A program made the position numbers and the translations under genes. This document shows, in pieces, positions 12,545 through 24,900 of a stretch of DNA of 64,000 bases. The stretch is from Gordionus sp. m RMFG-2023 (Eukaryota > Nematomorpha > Gordioida > Chordodea > Parachordodidae), in contig NC_088775.1 of assembly GCF_954871325.1 (NCBI RefSeq), forward strand, positions 82,747,561 through 82,811,560, read 5' to 3'. Position 1 is the first letter of the stretch; each line of letters begins with the position of its first letter. The notes beneath the pieces were generated by a model. That model was given only the letters and a program-made list of their open reading frames with translations. It searched no databases and had not been told where the DNA came from.

Positions 12545-14948
12545 TTCAAATAAATTATTTATTTCACTGTTTATTAATAAATAAAATGGATAGTTATAAT
12601 ATACCTCTCTTTTTTTTAAATTAAAATGTTTCGATCAGTAATTCATCCCAAATGGCGAAGATTTTCCGGTTCATCTTTTGGAAGAATATAACCTAACAAA
12701 TGAAATAAAATTTTCATGTCTATGGATTCAAATATTCTTAACTCACTCCTTATCATGAACATAACTATTCAAGACAAAAAAAACAGATAAGATATATGCC
12801 TTTTTATAATTAATTATTAAATTACAATTACAATATCGGAAAGGATAAGTTCCACTCATTTAGTTAAACTACAACTGGGTACAAGGTTTGTCGGTATCCT
12901 TGAGAAAAAAAATCGGCATAATTTTATGAAGGGTGGGCCTTCATAAAATTTACGTTCGCTCATTTTGGGCAGGTCTATGACCAACGTGCTAGATAAGATA
13001 AGAATAAATAAAATGAAAAATGATATTGTGAAAGGATAAAAAAAATATGATATTTTTATTATTTGGTATTTATTTTGGAATATAAACTAGATATACTTTT
13101 TATTTTTCTAGATTATATTAGAATTTTAAAAATAATTTGTTTCCTTTGAAAGATCTGCAAAACTCAGCCCATTAAGTTTTTAGCGCAAATTTTCCGGTCC
13201 ATTATCTAAATGTTTGTCTGAGTCTTATAAAAAAAAATTTAAAGATTCTTAAACAAGGCCCGTTAAAATTTTAAGGAAGATTTAGTCTCGGCTCTTTTTA
13301 AATTTTACGTCCGGCTCGTTAGAATTTTTTTTGTATAAATTTACTGACTTTTACATTTTTAATGTCTATAATAAATTACCAGATTACCGTCCAATTTAAG
13401 GAAATTACTTCTAATCACATGAGCTATCAGATTTGACAAGTTGTTTAATAAAAATGATTTGATTTTGAACAATCTTTACAATACCCTCTTAAACCTTTAT
13501 TTAACCCAACCCATATCTTTCTAACACCTAAGCCCACTTACCTGTTTAACTTTGTATATCGGGATGCCAGAAAAATAATTTAATGATACACCCAATCAAA
13601 AAATTTCCTTGAGTTGGGTTATTTTTATATTTTCCCTTCACCCTCCTATTGCTAGTATCTCTACTCTATGGCTATCTATTTCTATAAACAACCGTTTTAT
13701 AAATTAATTGCTTTAATGTCTGTAATATTTTTTATATATTGATTTTGGTTATTTTATAAATTTATAATAATATTATTATTAAGTAATGTTAAATGGGTAG
13801 GTTTTTAAAAACGGTCTACTTAAAAAAATATAGTATAATCCACGAGATTTGCTCATGGATAGCATAAACTGAACCTCTATTTTCCAAATTTCTTACATAA
13901 TATTTTTTTAAAATGTTAATCGGACCATTTTTAAGACCGAAATCATTTAACACTATAAGTAAAGGAACCAAAATTCAATTTATTTATAATGTTTTAAACA
14001 AAAATGAAATTATAAGGTCAATTACCTAAAAATCGTTTTTTTAAAAAATTATGTTATCTGCAAAAGAAATGGATTTGAAAACTATTTGACGAGTCATATT
14101 TGTCTATTGCTAAACAACTTGATTTATCCCATTTTTAAAAAAACCGCTAACTTAATATTTTAGCTAAAAAATAATGCATACAAGCTTCAGAACTTTGCCT
14201 ACAGATGACAGAAATGTTAAGATATCTATTATCGAATATTTCTAGGCTTAGTTAATAATATTTAGACTAAAATCTTTGATTTACCTGCTTTTAGGAATAC
14301 ACCAATTCATAGCCACATAATAACACTGCATTGCATGTAGCCATAAACTTTGCACATTTAAAAAAGAGAATTGATTTTTGGTGAAAAAAAATAAAATACA
14401 CTTACTAAATCATGAAAGTTAATTAGATTTTTTTTTAAATAGAAAGTATTGATTATTTTTATCACATTGGTTCAAAGAATATAGCAAATCATCAATAAAG
14501 AAGGTTAAGATTTATAAAAATTTATGAGCTTAAAACTAAAATAAGATCTTAAAAAAAATTATTTTAAATAACTGACTCTCAGTAAATTTTATTAAAACAA
14601 CTTTGAACTATTAAACATCTTTTATTTTATGATATTGTTGAAATGAATTACTAAGTAAACCAAAATGTAATAGTAGAAAAAATAAATAAAGAATAGAATA
14701 AGAATGTACATATATTTTCATCAATAAATAATCAATTGAGCTTTACAAATATTGTTTTATTGAATTTAAGATTTATATAAAATAATTGACTACTGTGAAG
14801 GAAGTGCACTCAAAATGTGGTCAAAAATAGACACAATAGATGCATATTATTATTTTTAGTGATTTAGGATGAAATAATTGCACTTGATGTTTAGTCGTTC
14901 ATCATATTAATTAAGATAAGCTGAAGGGAATATTAAAATTTAATGAAC
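12545..14948. other. intergenic spacer between convergent MRPL40 and SLC25A51
   Basis: About 2.4 kb between two gene 3' ends. It holds AT-rich repeats, including degraded GCCC-rich MITE fragments around 12.87-13.35 kb and a dispersed repeat around 13.39-13.46 kb that reappears inverted near 26.46-26.51 kb. On the minus strand an AATAAA near 14757-14762 could end the SLC25A51 transcript. No gene is seen. Confidence 0.5.
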
Positions 14949-16268
14949 TTAAATGTGTTTCCTCAATAGCTTTTTGTAGATCTCATAACTAAAGTTTATG
15001 ATTCCCCATGAAATGAGAGATCTACTGAAATTAAATCTTGCTCCATAGAAGAAAGAAGAAATTTTAGAGTTTCTCTCCTTGTAAATAATGGCAAAGGTGT
15101 GATACATGTTTAAATACTTTTCCCCAACAATGGACTGCATTCGAGTTCGAACTACATTTAAAGGATAAAAAATGGTGCTAATTGTGCCCCCCAATAATGC
15201 ACCACTAAGAAAATTACTAAAAGCTTCAACATAGTGATGAGCATTATCAATTTTTTGTAATTTATTTATTGATAAATTTGTGACTTCATTGGCCTTAATT
15301 TTACTAAATTTAAAAGATTCTACAGTTTTTGATATAAAATCCCTCAGAGGCAAACGAAATTCAAAAAAAGCAGCAGTGGATGGTCCATTTCTCCATAGAA
15401 TAGGAGAAAAACCACGATATAATTCTGCCATGCCATAACGAGTCCATAATTTATAAAATGCTGAAGGAGTATTACAAAATTCAATTTGCAAAGTACTGTG
15501 TTGTAACAATGTTTGAACTCTCTCTAAAGGAGTAAATGCAAAAGCTTCCAATGCACCTGCAGCAGTTGATGCTACTAAAATTAATAGTTTGTTATCCTTA
15601 TAATTGTCTATGGAATTATCAATGGATTGTGTATCATTAACTGGAATAAGTTGGTTATTCGTAAATTTATTTTTTATAAAGGAATTTTCATCATGGTTTA
15701 GTTCTTGAATTGAAGGGTATATTATCCTTAAATCTATTTGATCACTGGGAAATGGATTGGAAATTAGATTATACCATTTTATGTCTTTTTTGTTTTTATA
15801 ATTACAGTTCATGATGTTAAATGAATTTAAGCTATTGATACCTTGAGGTTTCTGATTAATTTTTTCATCTAAATGTTTTTGCAAACTGATAGATGAATCA
15901 TTTTTTATATATGTAGGATTTTTATGTGACAAATGATAATTTAATGATGAAGAGGGTAAAAATAGTTTTAAAAAAGCATCATAGGCCCCAAACATTAAAG
16001 AAATTGAGGCAGTTTTTTGAATTATAGGGGGTAAAATTCCACGATAAAGAGATGAGAGGCCCTCATATTTAATCTGTTTAATTGCAGGAGACACATGAAT
16101 TCCATGTAACATTTGTCTAAATACTATTTTTGATATTGGATAAGTTATAATTACATTTGTAAATGATGCAGCTGCCCCAGATAAAAATTCTATCATAGAA
16201 TATGAGGTATGCATATCAGGTGAGGATAATCTAAAATCATTAATATTATCCTCATGTTTTATTTTCAT
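14949..16268 (-). CDS. SLC25A51: SLC25A51-type mitochondrial carrier (NAD transporter)
   Basis: Inner-membrane carrier; SLC25A51 in mammals imports NAD+ into the matrix. Single 439-residue exon, start ATG at 16268 and stop TAA. It has three carrier repeats. Repeat 1 begins MIEFLSGAAASFTNV with a PISKIVFRQ signature (Pro44-Lys47) and YRGILPPIIQKT. Repeat 2 has AFTPLERVQTLLQ and YRGFSPILWRNGPS. Repeat 3 has IFYPLNVVRTRMQ and ends RSLISWGIINFSYEIYKKLL. These are diagnostic of the A51/A52 branch rather than general carriers. The human protein is about 297 residues; the excess is a polar insertion of roughly 125 residues between repeats 1 and 2 (about residues 106-230), plus a shorter one before repeat 3. 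The lack of introns contrasts with its neighbours; the mammalian coding region is also in one exon. Confidence 0.92.
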   Translation of the reverse strand: MKIKHEDNINDFRLSSPDMHTSYSMIEFLSGAAASFTNVIITYPISKIVFRQMLHGIHVSPAIKQIKYEGLSSLYRGILPPIIQKTASISLMFGAYDAFLKLFLPSSSLNYHLSHKNPTYIKNDSSISLQKHLDEKINQKPQGINSLNSFNIMNCNYKNKKDIKWYNLISNPFPSDQIDLRIIYPSIQELNHDENSFIKNKFTNNQLIPVNDTQSIDNSIDNYKDNKLLILVASTAAGALEAFAFTPLERVQTLLQHSTLQIEFCNTPSAFYKLWTRYGMAELYRGFSPILWRNGPSTAAFFEFRLPLRDFISKTVESFKFSKIKANEVTNLSINKLQKIDNAHHYVEAFSNFLSGALLGGTISTIFYPLNVVRTRMQSIVGEKYLNMYHTFAIIYKERNSKISSFFYGARFNFSRSLISWGIINFSYEIYKKLLRKHI

Positions 16269-16532
16269 TATTATTTTTATTAGCGATACGAAATTTTTTT
16301 TATAACTTTGTAATCATATGGTAAATGGATGGAAACTCATATTATATGTTAGTTATTTATTTCAATATAAATTTATAAGATATGTGATAAATTATCTATT
16401 GTTATAAATAACCATCATAGGTACCCTTAGAGTGAGAAAGGGAATTCACCCTATATTTTTTGAATTTCGAACTCACGCAAAAAAAAATAATTATGAGAGC
16501 CTAGACCTTTTATCCACTTCATGGGTTGACAA

Positions 16533-16855
16533 CAATGACATATAATATACCTAGACTGACGATTCATTCATTAAAATGAATAATAAAGCGTCGTCAAAAG
16601 CTAATCAGCTGGACCCACCATTTTGGTAACCTATAATAATTATTTTCATGTTAAAAACTACTGTATATTTTCTAATTTTTTGAAATTAAACATTTAATTC
16701 TTTAATAAAGCTTGCATCAGATATACGAATAAATTAGGCTCTCGTTTAAAATTTTAATAATAATTACTGTAACCAAGATGTCGTCCCCAGCTGATTTGCA
16801 TTGATGTACACTTTTAATAAATGAATCGTCAGTCTAGGTATATTATATGTCATTG
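16533..16855. mobile_element. 323-bp hAT-type MITE, about 44-bp inverted ends
   Basis: Left end CAATGACATATAATATACCT and right end its near-perfect reverse complement. The inverted match extends through CTAGACTGACGATTCATT, about 44 bp. A perfect 8-bp duplication GTTGACAA flanks it (16525-16532 and 16856-16863). Nothing coding inside. It lies about 265 bp upstream of the SLC25A51 start codon and could affect its promoter. Confidence 0.95.
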
Positions 16856-17123
16856 GTTGACAATGCATCTCATCATAATCTATGTATTGTAAGCAAAAGT
16901 AAAGTGCCCCTAAAAACCTATTCACCCACCACATTTTATATTACAAGATCTTAAATATACTTATGACATAGTGTTTCTTAACAATTTTAGAAAAGACTAT
17001 CATTTTAAATGGTCACTCTCTTAAGTATATTAAAAGTAAGAGTTTGATCTTATGAATTTTTTTAGTAAGTCTTATATAATGCTATACTATATCTTTTATT
17101 TAAAATTTTATATTAGTTTCCCA

Positions 17124-17230
17124 TCAAACTAAATTTTAGCCATTGTGTACTTGAAATGGTCTTTATTATGTTTGAACGGCCCACGAGGTCACCGCTGTCC
17201 TAGAACTGGATCGCTATCATTCTTGGATGG
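17124..17230 (+). other. open, GC-richer stretch bounded by splice-like sites
   Basis: Between a TTTTAG acceptor-like site and a GTAATC donor-like site there is one uninterrupted frame including NGPRGHRCPRTGSLSFLDG. Its base composition is clearly richer in G+C than the surroundings. I recognise no family and found no partner exon. It may be an isolated exon, a fragment of an old element, or chance. Confidence 0.25.
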
Positions 17231-19628
17231 CCTTTCAGGTAATCCTTATCTCTACATCGCATAAAAAGTCATCATATATTTTTTAACCCAAATAGGGCAA
17301 CATCTGGCTCACGGAAGTCCCATTTTTTGTATAGGTCACATGATTTTAGAGCCAAACGTTCTAATATCTTTACATCAAAATTTGCCAGTATCATAACCCA
17401 TTTTGCAAATGTCTATATTACCATAGTTGAATAATCATAATTTATAAACTCAATCCCGATGTAATTGCCACTCTATCATTAATAAACCCATGTTTTCCTT
17501 TATTCAGTAAAATTTTAATATCTCAATTTTTCAAGGTCATACTGTTAACCAATTTCAAAAGATCACCATATTTCGATAATAGATATACATTACTTTCATC
17601 AGTCAATTTTTCTTTGTCAGTAATTATAATAATTTATTATTTTTTCCATGTTACATCAGATATAATTAATTATTCGATTTCATAATCCTAATTCATTCAC
17701 AATCCATTATATGTTTTCCAAATTAAGTTCATTATCAACCATAATTTTGTCTTTATCCAAAATTTAATTTCATAGATATCCAATATATCATATTGCTCAA
17801 ACTAATATCACATTTACAAAATAGTTCATACTTATTATGACATTTTTCAATCATTCCTCATAATTTATTTCATAAAACATCCAATAGATTCATATTACAG
17901 ATTCTTTGTCTCGTCGTCGCCAATCAGCGTCTACATTGCTGAAAATTTGATTGAGGCAAACCCCCCTCCATAAATTAGATTAAATTCATACTTACATTTA
18001 CATACATGACTGCGCCAATATAATATTTGAGATATTCATACAACATTCATTTATGCAGCTATAACACTATATATAGATCCGGAAATTACATAATTAAATA
18101 TATATAATTGACGAAAAAACTAATTCATAATATACAAATAAAATAATATGATATATTCGAACATATATTTCCTTAGGTAAGTCACTGAAACTAGGGGAAA
18201 TTTTTAATATTGTTTTTTAAAATATTTATTTAATTTGACGTATAATATTTTTTTATATATAACAACTCAACATTTTGAGAGTTTATGGGCCTTGATAGCG
18301 ATATTCCGGTGGGAGATCCAAATAGAATCGATCAGAAATATAAATTAGATAAAAATAGATAGCATGAGTAATAAAGCGGAGAGAAATATTGAATGAGCTT
18401 ACCGCCAAAAAGGTGGAAGCTAAAAAGAAAAAAAAAAATTTTTAAATGATATAAATTTATATAGAATTATTTTTGTTTTTCCTTTAAATTATATCTATCT
18501 ATATTATTATTGTTTATATATTAGGTTTATTCAAATAAATTGCTTAAAAAAATATATTTTAGACTATATCCTAATTATATAAATATAAATCTCGAAAAAT
18601 AGGCGAATTCAACAGGAAAAAAAATATAAACCATTTTTAATGTAAAATTATAGAATTGTGAAAATTTTCATGAAACTTTGAATTATTATCATATCAAAAA
18701 ATTTTCGCCAAGCCATACGATCACATAATTATTATTGATCACATATTTATTATTTTTATTTAAAAAAATATATTAAAAATTTCCTATAGTTTCAATGACT
18801 GACCTTTCCATAATATCAATAATAACCATCCTTTCCACATTACTTATATTTGCTTTATCTTATTTTAAGGAATTGTAAATTTATAAATAAATATAATATT
18901 CTTGAGATTTAATTATCAGTTTAAAAATTAAAGGGGAATAAAATTCTTGTGTTATATTTAAGGTATTGCCTGGCCCTTTCTATTCTTTGAACTTAATTGG
19001 TGAACCAAAAATATTCCCCTTCTAACTAAAATTATTAGATTTTGGACATATTCTTAAACATATGCCTTTGAATTATTACCGACAAAAAAGATGAATAAGT
19101 TATCCAGCGAAATGTTATAAATAATCCAAAACCAGGAGCTTCTAGACAGCTATGTCCATATAGACATTTGGACAACTGATTCAGGAAAATGGTCTTTATT
19201 CTCTATCCCACAATATATTTTTAAAAACTGAAGAAATTATATACTTACATAATGATTTGTGATTCCTACTTAAATAATTTTTTCATGTATAATTTGATTA
19301 ACTCTTTATATATATATCACAATGTAAATGCGATTAAGATTTAGCAGCTGAGGATTTTTTAAGGCCATTTTAATTCATACCTTTGAAAACTTTTAAGCAT
19401 TCTTAAATAAATTTTAAGAAGTTATCTCTAAATCTTTTTAGGTAAAAGTAATGATGAATTTATATTTTAAGTTCATTCTTGTATTTAAGTGTCCATACGG
19501 TTAATGATGCTTACTACCAAGTGAATGTATGGAAATATTTAAAATACCAATCTAATTTGCTAAATACCGACCAAAATTTATTAAAATGTAATAAGACCCT
19601 TATTATTTAATATATTAATACGGAATTA

Positions 19629-19765
19629 CGTGGTCGAGTCCGGCCTTTTATATATCATTCCCCCAAGGATGGAACCACCAAGTTAGAATAAGAAAAAAAA
19701 CATAATCATTCCCGGGATATCCCGGGAGCATAGGATAAGTAAGCCAAGCTCTTGCCTACTAGGCC
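19629..19765 (-). repeat. tRNA-derived SINE-like fragment
   Basis: On the minus strand TGGCCTAGTAGGCAAGAGC fits an RNA polymerase III A box (TGGCnnAGTnGG). It is followed about 40 bases on by CCCGGGATATCCCGGG, which could stand for a decayed B box in a self-complementary context. The plus strand also shows GGTCGAGTCC at the far side. It is too degenerate to be a working tRNA gene. Confidence 0.35.
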
Positions 19766-20053
19766 ATAGAGGCTTTCCAAAAATCACGATTTTTCAAATA
19801 TATATTATAAATATATTTGGTAGTGCCTATCCAAATGAAAAATGAACAAAATTCAAATTTGATAGATGGTACCTTAAGGTACCAAGCATCATTAACCTGT
19901 CCATACATAGGAGTCAGCTGTAGCGGTATTTCGTGGTTTACACATCTATTAAATGACATTAATATTTTTCATATAATGATAAATAGACAATTAGTAGAAA
20001 TGCAAACCACAAAATGCGGAACAGCTTACTTCTATCCATGGGAAGATTTAAAT

Positions 20054-20395
20054 TAAAGATCTGCAAAGTTAAGCTAATTCTATTTAAAATAATTGGGTTC
20101 GGGCCGGGCTGATCGGACCTTGGAAATTTTTTTAAATATATCTAAATTTATCAATTTTATATTGAATTTTTTATGTAAAATAAAAATATTTGATTTTATT
20201 TATTGAAACTAAACGACATATAACATATGTCTTTTATTTTGGTAATTATAAAAATTAATTTTTATATTTAAATAACGGGCCGGGCCAGTAAATTTTTTTT
20301 AAAAAAATCTCGGGTTCGGGCAGGGCTGGCAAACTTTTTTAAGAAAATTTCGGGCCGGGCCGGGCTTGAAAAATTAGGCCCGATGCAGATCACTA
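20054..20395. mobile_element. 342-bp hAT MITE with GGGCCGGGC-rich ends
   Basis: Left TAAAGATCTGCAAAGTTAAG and right GGCCCGATGCAGATCACTA form inexact inverted ends. A perfect 8-bp duplication ATTTAAAT flanks it (20046-20053 and 20396-20403). The interior alternates A/T runs with CGGGCCGGGC blocks. A second, longer copy lies at 30932-31391, and end fragments occur in both arms of the element at 41131-46326. Confidence 0.93.
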
Positions 20396-21319
20396 ATTTA
20401 AATAATGAATTGTCAATATTGTAATAGTAAAAGATTAATTTATGAATATTATTTCTTTTAAGGAATCAATTCATTAACATTTAATTTCTACGCATAAACC
20501 GCGTCAATTATTTTCGGTCCATTATATGGATTAGATATTTTTAATTCTTAAACGAGTTCTCAATGAGAAATTTCAGACGATCAGGGAGCTCCCTCCCTAC
20601 AAGGAAAAAGATGAAATTTAAATGAACAAAAAAAACAGATTATAGCAAGAAATTAAAAATTAACAAAAATCTATCTTCCTTTTAGAAGTGAGTTGTACGA
20701 TTTGCAAATATGCATGCTTCAATTGTCAAATAGTAATATTTAGCTTGTTTAGAAAATAAAGAGTTTTTATTTATTTTATCCGTTTTAAAAATGGTAGCTG
20801 AAGTGAAGCCATGCCATTTAACAAATTATAAATTTAGGGAAAGTGTTATTAGGTACATTTAATATTTCAATGTAGATCTTTAATGAAAGTCACTGCCTAT
20901 GCCACTGTTCTCATTTAGAAAACCGAGTACAAAACCAAGGAATTTAATGCGATTACTTAAACGATAGAGGCCAATATATCAAAGAATTTTTTTCTAAATA
21001 CTTTTGCTCTGTAATAATGAATATAATATAAAACAAACCGACTTTAATCTTTTTCTATATCAATTGATTCAAATTCTTTATTTCAATATGAAGTATCATC
21101 ATTGGATATTCCATTTTTATTACAAGATACGGAAATAAAAATTAATCTTGTTACTTACTTAGTAAGCCTAAAAAAAATTCTATTTGGATATGTTTTTTTG
21201 AGATTCCCAGATAAAAAATAAATTATGAAGTACGGAATTTGTAGATTTAACATCTACCCGCAGGCCAAACCATCTGGTTCCTAAGAAAAGAGACCCTGCA
21301 TGATGAATATAAGATGCCC

Positions 21320-21391
21320 TTAATTTAGCTTCCCCTTCGAGATTTCAATGATGACATTGCATTGTATCCTTGTTTTAAAGGTCCCCACAAC
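21320..21391 (-). other. candidate alternative terminal exon of atlastin
   Basis: On the minus strand, GCTTTGCAG is followed by an open phase-0 frame VVGTFKTRIQCNVIIEISKG and a TAA after 23 codons. The phase fits the donor at the end of atlastin exon 9. It is less hydrophobic-helical than the C-terminus of exon 10 and could be chance; no independent support. Confidence 0.2.
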
Positions 21392-21961
21392 CTGCAAAGC
21401 ATTTAATATTCACTTTTAAATCATAATATAATTATATATTTTAGTTATAAAATAACATTTAAATTTATATCAAAGCTAGTCCAATGATATTGAATATAAA
21501 ATTTAAAATAAAAGTTGTGCATTTTAAAGATTTTGGTATATGAAATTAAATGTTTTGTACATATGGAATTCTAATAATTATTTATAATTACAAAATAGTA
21601 ATTTGAAATAATATTTTTTAAAAAAACATTATAATTTGTGTTTTAGAAATTGTGATTGCATGACTACATTATATAATTTCGTATGCATATTATACCATAT
21701 CATATAGTTTTGAAATAAGTAATCCTAACATATCAAAATGTTTTATTCCTAATAAATAATGCACAGTAAATTTAATGGAAGATTTTACAAAAATATATAA
21801 AATAGTCGAATTGCTAGGAATTATGCCTTATAAAATTATATATATTTAATTTTGATAAACTTTGGAGCTTTACAATCTAATAATTAGTTAGAATATCATG
21901 AATGCGTGCTTAAAAATGACTTAAATATAATTTTTTTGTAAAATAAGCTACTCGTTTTTAT

Positions 21962-24900
21962 TTAATTTATACTATTTCTATTCGTTTGTTTCTTCGTGTT
22001 GGAATTAGGATTTCGGTGTTTTATTTGCGATGGTTTGGCTTCGGATTTACTAGTAGATGAAAAATTCTTATGAGAATGATCGTGTGTAGAAGTCTTAGAT
22101 GGTTGATTAGATGTTGAAGACGATGAGTGAATAGTGGAATTTTGAAGAGGGTTAGGTAGGTAAAATGTGCTATTAATCGTGGGGTGTTGCATGACCATCG
22201 TGAACCACTCGCAAAATACCTTTTAATAATAATTAAAAATTATTTCAAAAAAATGTTAATAGTCAAGGCCTAGAATAAAATCGGATATCTATTTCTTAAT
22301 TTTTTTCAAGGTAACGACATTAGTAACCTTTATATTAAAAAAATGACCATTAGGATATCACATAACTCGGATATTATAGTTACATTTCATCACCATAAAA
22401 TTTATTTTAAAAAATAGCCATTAAGAACATTGGTCATCTCGTAGATTTAAACAATTTTAAACTTGCCTTCTTATCTTTACTCTTTAACAAGAACTATTTT
22501 AATGGTTTATTTTTCTAATAAATGGAGATGGGGGTATTTCCCCCTATTTTTTGTAACTTTTAATTTTGATAAACTACACCAAATATTTTTTAATAATATA
22601 TATTATGGATTTTTTTAGTGGCAATAAAACTTAAGTCAACCAAAATAAAAAGGAACAAAATAAATATAAGTATATAATATACTGTTTGCCATATTATGTT
22701 AGCCATTGCGTCAATAGCAGTTGCCACTTCGCTCAACCCTATACCACCTACGCCAGCATAAAGTTCATTATTATCATTCGCATTACTTAATTCTCTATTC
22801 TCGGTTATCAATATGTTATCAGAGGGGCTGGGATTTGATGAAGTGACTCTGAGGTTGGAACCGGAACCACCATATAATCGCGAATAGATCCATACTACAA
22901 GCAAAATGAGAAATATTCCTGATGCATAACCTACGAGTTTACCCAGGCCCGTGAGCCCTACGATTCCGAGGATAGATGAAAGTAAATAGCATACTGACAA
23001 CAGGGTGGCTAAAACAATCGGAGTCTTGCCGGCCGAAAATAAGTTTTTGGCCTCATTATTCCTCCTGTAATTATTATACATATCTTTGAGCTCGGTTTGA
23101 AGTCTCTCTTCAAAGTGGCGACTGAACTCGGGCCCTCCCATTTTTTTCGTGCCCCTAAAGAGAAGTAAGGCTTTGCGCCTGTCTATGGCATCCTCTCTCT
23201 CAACCAGGGCAGGATTGACGTAGGGGCGATCTGAACCGCATACCTGTATAAATAAGTTCAAGGCAGGCGTAAGTACAATGGTAAAGTTATAAAAGAAAAG
23301 AATAATGTTATATTTAATAATATATTTTTTTGTTGTTAAAGAAGTTTAGAACTGAATATTTTCAAGGTATATTCAATTAATCCGGCACCAGTATTTTAAA
23401 TGATTACCAAATAATCGCACTAATGTATAACAATTAAATAATTAATTATCCAAAAATTAACACAAATTTATTATAATTTAAATTATCAATCACAAAAAAA
23501 AATTTCTTTAGCAACAAAAAAACAATAATTAAATATAAAATTATACTTTTCATTATTTCACTTTATATTTGCTTACTAAAATAAAATTTTCTTTAACAAC
23601 AAAAAAACAAATCACTTTACATTCGTTTTTTTCAATTTAATATATCCAAATAACCTATTCAAATTTTTCTTTATTCACCACTTCCAACAACAATCATAAT
23701 TGAAAAAAATAGTCTCCTACCCTAGAGACCACTAGGAATGTTGAAGGTAAAAACCCTATACGCAGCATATTCATGAGAAAAATTTTCTTTAGCAGCACGC
23801 CTAGAATTACCCCTTACCTCCAATAATATTTTCTAACTGAGGTTAACTCTTCTGTGTGAGATATCTATCCTATCCCCCTTTCATGTTACCAGACCATGTA
23901 AAGATTAAATACTCATAAATAATATAATTTTTTTCAAACTATGTCCATCAATTGAGAGTATCTATCCTTCGAATTAGTCAAAGCGGTGAGATTGTTAGCT
24001 TCGGCTGTTGCTAATAACATGGTTTTTGGCTCGGGGAGCTCATCACCTTGGTAAATTTTAATGTAGGCCTAAAAAAAATGTATTCAAAATATAATAATTT
24101 AGTAAATATAGCTTTTTTTTCATAAACCGAGCTAACAAGATAATTTATAATAAAAAAAAATATTTCTAAATATTTTAAGCCACTTCAAGCGGAAGTGGGC
24201 AAGTGTAATTTAGTGAGATTTTTCATAATCATTATATAAAATTTTGTATTAATAATTATGTTTGATTCTCATATTATTTTCGACAGAAATGTAGCCTAAT
24301 AATTGCACTTAAATATACCAATGTGGCACTCTTATATAAGATATTGCCACCACCTCGTTATTGGAGTGAATTATCGACTAACAATTAGATATATTTTAAT
24401 TTCAGACTTTTAAAGACTTTTAACCATTAAATATATATGTTCATCAAATAACCAATATATATATAAATTTATTTATTTATAATCATACAAATGCCAAAGA
24501 GAGTAGATTTATCAGGGAAATGATTATAAATAATATAAGAAATTATGAGATCTAATAATGTATATCTCCAAAATTTCTTTATAAATTTTTTAAATAATAA
24601 AGGGTAAGTAAAAAAACTGGCTAATTGAAACCGACAGACATGTCTGAACCGCTGTCCTCATAAATGAGACAGTTCAGTCAATCGATCCAATCAGATTATG
24701 TTAAAGATCTAAAGAATAAAACTTCGACCTCACTAATTTCACATGCATATGAGCCATCAATTTTGATTATTTTTAAAAAAACTATTTTGCTGAAAATGAA
24801 TATTTTTTTCTCTGAATACATTTATATCCTATAATATTGCGATTTCAATTATTGTTCAAAACATTAAATTGATTTTATTGTTAAATTGTATTTATTTTTA

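Larger units (their letters stand above)
16269..21961. other. spacer between SLC25A51 and the atlastin 3' end
   Basis: About 5.7 kb of mostly AT-rich non-coding DNA. It contains MITEs at 16533-16855 and 20054-20395, a SINE-like tRNA-derived piece near 19.63-19.77 kb, an unexplained open GC-richer stretch at 17124-17230, and a candidate alternative atlastin exon at 21320-21391. Confidence 0.5.

Noticed and set aside
24655-24690. Hairpin CTGAACCGCTGTCCTCAT...ATGAGACAGTTCAG
   Set aside because: A modest stem with mismatches in an intron; no sign that it is a known RNA class or terminator.
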